Assembly (NCBI RefSeq): GCF_009741275.1
Contig: NZ_WOWS01000002.1
Location: forward strand, 186,001-250,000
Length of the DNA: 64,000 nt
Origin: Winogradskyella endarachnes
GTDB lineage: Bacteria > Bacteroidota > Bacteroidia > Flavobacteriales > Flavobacteriaceae
Direction of reading: 5' to 3'
Within the stretch, counting starts at the first letter, position 1. Every line of letters begins with the position of its first letter. The notes beneath the pieces were generated by a model. The model saw only the letters and a list, made by a program, of their open reading frames with translations, made no database searches and was not told the DNA's origin. Position numbers and translations under genes: made by a program. Positions 60,915 through 64,000 of the stretch are shown here, piece after piece.

Positions 60915-61667
60915 GTATTTAGAGATGGCTTCTCTTATTTTTTCAATTCTATTTTCTGGATCAGGATGTGTACTTTGCATTTCTGGTACTCGGTTAGGAC
61001 CAGCAGCTGCTTTAAGTATTTCCATAACACCAATCATTTCTTCTGGGTTATAGCCTGCATCCATCATAAAAATAACACCAAGTTCATCACTTTCTAATTC
61101 ATCACCTCTTCCATTTTTAAGAAGTGAACCATTACCAATTTGTTGTGCAACGCCACCCATATCAATTGCAGAACTTCCCATGGCTAAGGTTTTCCAAAAG
61201 TTAGCATTAGTAATGCGCTCGTTAGAGTGTTTTCCTAGTACATGCCCAATTTCATGACCTAAAACACCTGCTAATTGATCTTCATTTTTTAATTGAGAAA
61301 ATAGAGCATAAGTTATAAAAATTTGTCCACCAGGTAATGCAAATGCATTTATGGTATTCTCATCTGCTAATAAATGAAACTCGTATTTGTAAGGTGTGTT
61401 TTTTGCTAAACTGCTATTTACTAATTTGTTACCAACGTTGTCTACCAATGCTTGGTATTGGTTGTTTGGGTGTAAACCTCCATGTTGTTGCGCCATGCCA
61501 GGAGCACTTTGTAACCCAATAGCTATTTCTTCTTGTGGTGATAATGAAATGGCTTGTTTTTTTCCGGTATACGGATTAATTTCTTCTTGACTACATTTTC
61601 TTAAAAATGCAAATGCTGCGATAGCGACAAAGATTAAAATCCTAACTTTAAAATTACCTCTTCTCAT
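60900..61667 (-). CDS. M48-family metallopeptidase
   Basis: A 255-residue zinc protease of the periplasmic LoiP/BepA-like M48 group, which degrades misfolded envelope proteins. An N-terminal signal or anchor segment (about 7-23) is followed by SPQEEIAIGLQSAPGMAQQ, the active site LGHEIGHVLGKHSNER (His138, Glu139, His142) and the third ligand in ELESDELGVIFMMDAGY. QSTHPDPENRIEKI is the conserved C-terminal motif. Cys25 after LRK is not a good lipobox, so anchoring by the helix or cleavage are both possible. Confidence 0.92.
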   Translation of the reverse strand: MRRGNFKVRILIFVAIAAFAFLRKCSQEEINPYTGKKQAISLSPQEEIAIGLQSAPGMAQQHGGLHPNNQYQALVDNVGNKLVNSSLAKNTPYKYEFHLLADENTINAFALPGGQIFITYALFSQLKNEDQLAGVLGHEIGHVLGKHSNERITNANFWKTLAMGSSAIDMGGVAQQIGNGSLLKNGRGDELESDELGVIFMMDAGYNPEEMIGVMEILKAAAGPNRVPEMQSTHPDPENRIEKIREAISKYKKAS

Positions 61668-61816
61668 TTTTTGTTTGTTAAAGTGTTCAATTTACAAAAG
61701 TTTGACACAATTTTAAGGTAAAAGTCATTGATTAGGTGCAAATTCAGAAAGTAATTAAATTATAAACCGACTTGTTATCATTAAAATACGATACTTTTAA
61801 TCCTATAAATTAAAAT

Positions 61817-62242
61817 ATGAGTTACCAATTCAGAATAATTTCAAATAAAGATTTAAACCAAATAGTACCATTGGTATATCAGTTAAATGATTCTAAAATT
61901 AGCGAAGAAGTTTTGCAATTTAGATTTAATGAAATGAAACATCAAAACTATCAATGTGCCGTTGTTTCTAAAGAAAATGAGCTGGTAGGTGTTACAGGGT
62001 TATGGTTTTGTACCAGACATTATATGGGTAAGTCTGTAGAATTAGACCATGTTTTTATTAAACCAGAACATAGAGGTAATGGCTTGGGTAAACAATTTAT
62101 GGCTTGGATTAATAACTATGTAAAGGAGAAAGGTTGTAATTCAATAGAACTGAATACCTATGTACAAAATAATCCTTCGCATAAATTTTATTATAACGAA
62201 GGATTTGAAATTTTGGGGTATCATTTTTTAAAGAAAATCTAG
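61817..62242 (+). CDS. GNAT-family N-acetyltransferase
   Basis: A 141-residue single-domain GNAT. Motif A reads KPEHRGNGLGKQFMAWI (the acetyl-CoA pyrophosphate loop), motif B NTYVQNNPSHKFYYNEGFEI. Substrate unknown. The gene ends two bases before the end of the convergent pepE gene, with no terminator hairpin. Confidence 0.9.
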   Translation: MSYQFRIISNKDLNQIVPLVYQLNDSKISEEVLQFRFNEMKHQNYQCAVVSKENELVGVTGLWFCTRHYMGKSVELDHVFIKPEHRGNGLGKQFMAWINNYVKEKGCNSIELNTYVQNNPSHKFYYNEGFEILGYHFLKKI

Positions 62243-62244
62243 TT

Positions 62245-62952
62245 TTATTTTAAAAATTCAAGATTAGAATTACTTGCAATTTCATAGGGTGCTTTACCTT
62301 GTTCAAAAATTCTGGCTTCTAATGTACCTTTTAATGTTAGAGTTTTACCACTTACTTTAATCCAACTACCTTCGCGTAAACCAATGACAGGTTGGGTATT
62401 ATATGTATGGAATTCTTTAATACGTGTTTCTCTAGTTTCTCCCATATGTGTACTGCCAGCAATAGGATCTAAATAATGTGGATTAATATTAAATGGTACC
62501 AAACCAATAGTTTTAAAACTTGGTGGATACATAATTGGCATATCATTAGTAGTATGCATGGTTAGGCCACAAATATTACTGCCTGCACTTGTTCCCAAAT
62601 ATGGAGTTCCGCTATTTACAGCATTCTTTATAGCTGTTAAAGCATTGTTTTTATAAAGTTGAGAGACTAAAACAAAGGTGTTTCCTCCACCAACAAAAAT
62701 ACCTTCGGCTTGTTTTATAGCATCTTCTGCACTATCAAACTCATGTATACCTTTTACTGTTTTGCCAATGGTTTTAAATGCTTTAGCAGCTATTGCTGTA
62801 TAATCACTATGAGAAATTCCGCCAGGTCTTGCGTAGGGTATAAACAAAATTTCATTAACAGTTTTAAAGTGAACTTTTAGTTCTTCTAATAAATATTCTA
62901 AATAACCACTACCATGAATGGTTGATGTACTTGCTATAATAATTGATCTCAA
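62245..62952 (-). CDS. pepE: dipeptidase E (alpha-aspartyl dipeptidase)
   Basis: An S51-family cytosolic serine peptidase that hydrolyses Asp-X dipeptides. The 235 residues (E. coli PepE 229) show the class I glutamine-amidotransferase-like fold, with the nucleophile Ser122 in YLGTSAGSNICG, the oxyanion GGGNTF (88-93) and the His of NPHYLDP (near 157). The N-terminus STSTIHGSGYLEYL is the family start. Confidence 0.95.
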   Translation of the reverse strand: MRSIIIASTSTIHGSGYLEYLLEELKVHFKTVNEILFIPYARPGGISHSDYTAIAAKAFKTIGKTVKGIHEFDSAEDAIKQAEGIFVGGGNTFVLVSQLYKNNALTAIKNAVNSGTPYLGTSAGSNICGLTMHTTNDMPIMYPPSFKTIGLVPFNINPHYLDPIAGSTHMGETRETRIKEFHTYNTQPVIGLREGSWIKVSGKTLTLKGTLEARIFEQGKAPYEIASNSNLEFLK

Positions 62953-63092
62953 AATATATTATTTTTTGTCAAAATATGAATTCTAAAATTAAAGCTATAA
63001 TTAATTGTAATAAATCATTTAACAAAAGTTTGACGGACTTTTTTGTGAAATTCAAAATATATAACCGAACTTTAAAAAACTAACTAAATATT

Positions 63093-63929
63093 ATGAAATC
63101 TATTTTATTTATACTCTGTTCTCTTTGTTACATATCTACTTTTGCTCAAAGTATAGAACGAGAACCTATAAAAGGTCGCATTGTTGTTGTGTCTAACGAT
63201 AAAGAAGGTGTTACCGTTTATAATACTTCATCAAATAAAGGAACAGTAACAGATGAAAACGGAACCTTTGAAATTAAGGTAGCACTCAATGATGTTGTAC
63301 AGTTTGGAGCACTTCAGTTTGAAGATTTTGAAGTAACAATTACACAAGAAATTATTGAGTCTAAGCAACTAACTGTTTTATTAGTAGAAGAAGTTAATAA
63401 GCTAAACGAAGTTGTTTTATTACCATTTGGACTTACCGGTAATTTACATGCTGACTTAGACAATGTAAGAACCTATAATGTAGATTTAGATGCCATATAT
63501 TTTGGTTTAGATCACATTGAAGATTTTGAGTTTACTTCAGATTATAAAACAAAAGCTGAAAATGTTGCTTTTAATGAGTATAATCCTGGTATGGAACACA
63601 TGCTAAACTTGGTAAATGTAACTGGGTTTTTAATGAAACAGGTTATAGATATAGATGATGTAGAATTAGGCAGAATTAAATTTAAATCTGAAAAAGAAAA
63701 ACAAAAAATAGAAAAAACACCCTTTAAAAAAGCTTTAGATGATTATAGCGTAAATTTTATACACAACAATTTCAATATTCCGCTAAATCAAATTGAAGCA
63801 TTTACAGATTATGTAGAAGCGCAAGGTGTAGATTCAGAACTATTTGAAGAGGATAAAGAACTACAATTATTAGAGCGTATAACTCAATTAAGTAACTCCT
63901 TTTTAAAAACTATAAGTGAAGAAGATTAA
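63093..63929 (+). CDS. exported protein with carboxypeptidase-like regulatory domain
   Basis: A 278-residue protein with signal peptide MKSILFILCSLCYISTFAQ. Residues about 25-110 form a CarboxypepD_reg-like beta-sandwich (IKGRIVVVSNDKEGVTVYNTS, then NKGTVTDENGTFEIKVALND), the domain found at the start of TonB-dependent receptors. The rest (about 110-278) is mainly helical and charged, and no TonB plug or barrel follows. This domain combination is common in Flavobacteria with unknown role. The next gene overlaps its end by 14 bases, so they are co-transcribed. Confidence 0.8.
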   Translation: MKSILFILCSLCYISTFAQSIEREPIKGRIVVVSNDKEGVTVYNTSSNKGTVTDENGTFEIKVALNDVVQFGALQFEDFEVTITQEIIESKQLTVLLVEEVNKLNEVVLLPFGLTGNLHADLDNVRTYNVDLDAIYFGLDHIEDFEFTSDYKTKAENVAFNEYNPGMEHMLNLVNVTGFLMKQVIDIDDVELGRIKFKSEKEKQKIEKTPFKKALDDYSVNFIHNNFNIPLNQIEAFTDYVEAQGVDSELFEEDKELQLLERITQLSNSFLKTISEED

Positions 63930-64000
63930 GGTTTTAGTCATTTTTTTATGGGTGTTTAGCTATAGTCTTCTGGCTCAAACAAAAGAGTTAAAAGGACAAC
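63916..64000 (+). CDS. start of an exported protein, cut by the window end
   Basis: From the GTG at 63916 a frame runs open to the window edge and encodes a signal peptide, MKKIKVLVIFLWVFSYSLLAQ, then TKELKGQ. It overlaps the end of the previous gene by 14 bases. The beginning after the signal peptide (KELKGQ) is what one expects of another CarboxypepD_reg-like domain, so it may be a paralogue of its neighbour. Too short to say more. Confidence 0.6.
   Translation, partial: MKKIKVLVIFLWVFSYSLLAQTKELKGQ

Noticed and set aside
1..64000. tRNA, rRNA, tmRNA, prophage or transposase genes
   Set aside because: Spacers were scanned by eye for tRNA arms and transposase motifs and none were seen; tRNAscan or Infernal could find cryptic ones.

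Overview
The window is AT-rich chromosomal DNA from a member of the Flavobacteriaceae (phylum Bacteroidota), probably marine. The evidence is consistent across the window. There is a 287-residue primary sigma factor of the Bacteroidota type. About twenty genes carry the Bacteroidota -7 promoter box TAnnTTTG instead of an E. coli-type promoter. Type IX secretion (T9SS) parts (PorT, the DUF5103 Plug protein) and two proteins with a T9SS C-terminal sorting domain are present, as are the lipoprotein BamA relative TamL, a Na+-translocating NADH:quinone reductase (nqrABCDEF) and several Bacteroidota-only DUF families. I see no rRNA, tRNA, CRISPR array, prophage or intact insertion sequence.

Layout. 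0-6.2 kb: rpoD, a small unknown protein, a processive family 2 glycosyltransferase, then rpsO and pnp. 6.3-12.6 kb: a PAS histidine kinase, a small lipoprotein and a 1476-residue CheB-CheR-PAS-kinase-receiver hybrid. 13-20.4 kb: accD (zinc cysteines lost), fbaA, tamL divergent from an rRNA methyltransferase, and ubiE-porT. 20.5-24.6 kb: trkA-trkH potassium uptake and three tiny tail-anchored membrane proteins. 24.6-27.7 kb: desaturase-aminotransferase pair and rsmG. 27.9-30.4 kb: a large secreted MORN/YwqK-like repeat protein.

30.5-36.8 kb is the most interesting block. It holds a TlpA thioredoxin, a DUF6029 outer-membrane barrel whose only two cysteines form a CxxGVC pair, an Omp28/thioredoxin T9SS cargo, a smaller T9SS cargo with the same CxxGVC pair, and a divergent Omp28 lipoprotein. 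Together they look like an envelope thiol-redox system. 36.9-42.8 kb: pruA, a probable permuted cysteine-peptidase-fold protein (DUF6695), apaG, a PLP decarboxylase and the T9SS Plug. 42.9-52.4 kb: the nqr operon, followed nearby by apbE, which encodes the enzyme that attaches FMN to NqrB and NqrC. 52.5-64 kb: housekeeping and small enzymes (DUF423, methyltransferase, DUF3050, map, CoA-transferase, HAD, gpmI, ankyrin protein, M48 protease, GNAT, pepE) and two secreted proteins, the last cut by the window end.

The genome is compact. Eleven convergent gene pairs either share a hairpin terminator or have 3' ends that touch or overlap. Intergenic DNA carries traces of dispersed repeats (two CTGAACTYGTTTCAG hairpins, a CCTTCGACTAGCTCAGG element, a degenerate CAGT-rich spacer in the nqr operon and a 72-bp inverted-repeat element after gpmI). 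Functions are assigned from motifs, length and context read by eye. No database search was run.
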